DNA of 64,000 nucleotides from NCBI GenBank assembly GCA_021794095.1, contig JAJYRN010000001.1, positions 186,001 through 250,000 of the forward strand, written 5' to 3'. Source of the DNA: Acidobacteriota bacterium. Lineage in GTDB: Bacteria; Acidobacteriota; Holophagae; Holophagales; Holophagaceae. Positions 62,480-64,000 of this stretch are shown here, piece by piece; position 1 is the first letter of the stretch, and each line of letters starts with the position of its first letter. Position numbers and translations under genes: made by a program. Under the pieces are notes generated by a model. That model saw only the letters and a list, made by a program, of their open reading frames with translations, made no database searches and was not told the DNA's origin.

Positions 62480-63508
62480 TCACTCCCGCCCGAACCGATA
62501 GGCCGTGAAGGCCGTGATGTCCGGCGCGGTATAGGTTCCCGCTTCCTCGCTGAACCCGAAGCGCCACCGCGGCAGCCGCGTGTGCCGGAAGGTCCAGTGC
62601 TGCTGCCAGCCGGCCCGGTCAATGCGCTCGATGCCGGTGTGGTAGGGACTGCCGGCATAGGCCAGCGCGACCTCGATGCCGAGGCCGGACAGGAGGCCCT
62701 GCCCATCGCCCCGCCACCCCAGGCTGGCCCAGGTCCGGCTGAAAGAAGTCTTGTCCATCACCAGGCGCAGGGGGCTGTGCGAAGGCAGCCCGAGGAAGAC
62801 CCGCTCCGCCTGGCCGAACACGCGCCAATGCCCGTAGCGATGCCACAGCGCCCCACCCACCAGACCATCCGTGCCCCCATCCCCCGAAAAATCGTACTGC
62901 TTGCCAGTCGGCAGCTGCACCGACGCCCCCACGCGTCCCCCGGCATCCAGCGTTCCGAAGGGCCGGACCCAGGCCAGGTCCACATCCATGAGCCGCAGAT
63001 TGGGATGGGACAGATCGCCGATCACGACCCCATCCCGCTCGAGGTGGTAGGCCAGACGGTTCTTCGGGACGTACTGGCGCCCGCCCTGATCCAGCCCCAG
63101 CAGGTTGTGCCAGTTCCAGATGGCCTGATCCGTGATGCCGCCGGAACGCTCCTCCAGGCGGATCCGCAGGTTCACCCGCGAGGCGCCCACGGCGTGGGCC
63201 AGGTCCGCCGTGATCTGCCAGGCGTCGCCATCCAGCTCCGCGAAGGTGCGGCCGTCGGCGCTGTGCTCCATATCGGGGCGCAGGAACTGGCTGGTCGCTT
63301 CCAGGGCCACCTCCGTCACCCCTTCCGGCAGGGGTTCCGGAAAGCCCTCGAACCAGGCCACCCGGTTCGGCCGGGGCGTCTCCTGGGCCTGGACGGACAG
63401 GGCTGCCAGCGTCAGAAGCGACGCGCGCAGAACCTGACCCGCGGTAGCCCGCGCACGTGGGTGGAAACAGCCGGATAGATTGACGCAGGTCACGGTGCGG
63501 GCCTCCAT
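62480..63508 (-). CDS. DUF3187-like outer-membrane protein
   Basis: A 342-residue exported protein. The start at ATG 63508 gives a long basic n-region before the hydrophobic core of the signal (about 24-40, LRASLLTLAALSVQA). The mature part is beta-rich, with LERDGVVIGDLSHPNLRLMDVDLAWVRP (in two strands), QLPTGKQYDFSGDGG and SYSW-like aromatic positions. It ends FTAYRFGRE. The pattern agrees with DUF3187 barrel proteins. The ribosome site is poor, so the exact start is uncertain. Function unknown. Confidence 0.78.
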   Translation of the reverse strand: MEARTVTCVNLSGCFHPRARATAGQVLRASLLTLAALSVQAQETPRPNRVAWFEGFPEPLPEGVTEVALEATSQFLRPDMEHSADGRTFAELDGDAWQITADLAHAVGASRVNLRIRLEERSGGITDQAIWNWHNLLGLDQGGRQYVPKNRLAYHLERDGVVIGDLSHPNLRLMDVDLAWVRPFGTLDAGGRVGASVQLPTGKQYDFSGDGGTDGLVGGALWHRYGHWRVFGQAERVFLGLPSHSPLRLVMDKTSFSRTWASLGWRGDGQGLLSGLGIEVALAYAGSPYHTGIERIDRAGWQQHWTFRHTRLPRWRFGFSEEAGTYTAPDITAFTAYRFGRE

Positions 63509-63676
63509 GGAAGGACTACGCTGCCCTTGCGGAAGAACTGTACTTTGATTGATTCCGCATTGGTCATTAAAGAATGTGGCGACCTCGATAGACGATGCTC
63601 TCATAATGATCAAGCAGCACCGCGCCTGTCTCGCGTCACGCTTCCTTCCACTCCCAACCTTCCGAGGAGACCTGCC

Positions 63677-64000
63677 ATGACCCGCCTGAAGACCCGGCTT
63701 CTGGAAAAGATCCAGGAACATCGCCCCCGCACCGCGGCCCTTGTGAAGGATCACGGAAAGGTGGTCATTGACGAAGTGACCATTGACCAGTGCATCGGCG
63801 GAGCGCGGGATGTCCGCTGTCTGGTCACCGATATCTCCTACCTGGATCCCCAGGAGGGCATCCGGTTCCGCGGGAAGAACATTCCCGAAACCTTCGCAGC
63901 CCTGCCCAAGGCCGCCGGAGGCGAATATCCCACCGTGGAATCCTTCTGGTACTTCCTGCTGACCGGCGAGATCCCCACCCAGGCCGAGGCCGATGAAGTC
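63677..64000 (+). CDS. gltA: Citrate synthase, eukaryotic-like type, 5' part only
   Basis: The first 108 codons are present; the rest lies beyond the window. GAGGAGA precedes ATG 63677. The segment with DQCIGGARDVRCLVTDISYLD, in two parts, and then GIRFRGKNIPET and ESFWYFLLTGEIPT matches the mitochondrial-like citrate synthase group rather than the usual bacterial hexameric type. The enzyme condenses oxaloacetate and acetyl-CoA. The gap to the divergent DUF3187 gene (63509-63676) may hold its promoter. Confidence 0.88.
   Translation, partial: MTRLKTRLLEKIQEHRPRTAALVKDHGKVVIDEVTIDQCIGGARDVRCLVTDISYLDPQEGIRFRGKNIPETFAALPKAAGGEYPTVESFWYFLLTGEIPTQAEADEV

Overview
The window is a high-GC, gene-dense stretch of a Gram-negative bacterial chromosome. 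Gene content points to an acidobacterial relative of Holophaga/Geothrix. The signs are Oar-like TonB receptors, large secreted repeat proteins, a eukaryotic-type citrate synthase like that of Geobacter, corrinoid methyl-group proteins, many hybrid sensor kinases and C/G-biased codon use. This assignment is inference, because no rRNA or tRNA gene is present. No phage, insertion sequence with a transposase, CRISPR array or plasmid function was seen. Most genes read as ordinary core genome.

Layout. 1-8.5 kb: the end of a membrane protein, an FHA-GAF-nucleotide cyclase, a hairpin-rich repeat element, rimO, a small membrane protein with a Cys/His tail, an ABC/FtsX exporter pair, and pgpA. 8.5-16.3 kb: an XPB-type helicase and its probable partner protein, flanking a dockerin-bearing secreted protein and a lipoprotein. 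16.3-20.5 kb: an ECF sigma/anti-sigma pair, a family 4 uracil-DNA glycosylase, and a LapA-LapB-like fusion. 20.6-24.8 kb: a minus-strand run with a YhaM-like nuclease, an RqcP-like S4 protein, two parvulin chaperones and a BI-1 protein. 24.9-39.1 kb: the biotin genes bioF, bioD and bioA, spread out and separated by a TPR protein, two large secreted proteins that share an upstream element, and an orphan sensor; an Oar-like receptor overlaps the end of bioA. 39.2-44.7 kb: a periplasmic MsrB-MsrA fusion, a five-PAS hybrid kinase and an MscS channel. 45-49.6 kb: a tightly overlapping operon of corrinoid protein, UroD/MtaA-like protein, DUF1638 protein and hybrid kinase. 49.8-55.4 kb: a DUF488 protein, two aldehyde dehydrogenases and a sensor kinase. 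55.4-64 kb: a LysR regulator, a sulfide:quinone oxidoreductase-like enzyme with a 66-residue partner, HU, L9, a PilZ protein, a DegT aminotransferase, lysS, a DUF3187 outer-membrane protein and the start of a citrate synthase gene.

How it fits together. Envelope functions dominate: exporter, chaperones, LPS control, receptor, secreted repeat proteins and methionine repair. Signalling is the second theme, with a cyclase, three histidine kinases, an orphan Cache-type sensor, PilZ, an ECF sigma and a LysR regulator. Non-coding signals that ordinary annotation would miss include a 454-bp element with inverted ends built from triloop hairpins, a solo copy of its end near 55.4 kb, two families of dispersed palindromes, and a conserved element of about 108 bp upstream of two secreted-protein genes. 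The best candidates for undescribed biology are that shared leader, the corrinoid/DUF1638/kinase operon (whose UroD-like protein lacks a usual zinc ligand), a C-terminal Cys4His2 module shared by two membrane proteins, and the dockerin/lipoprotein pair.
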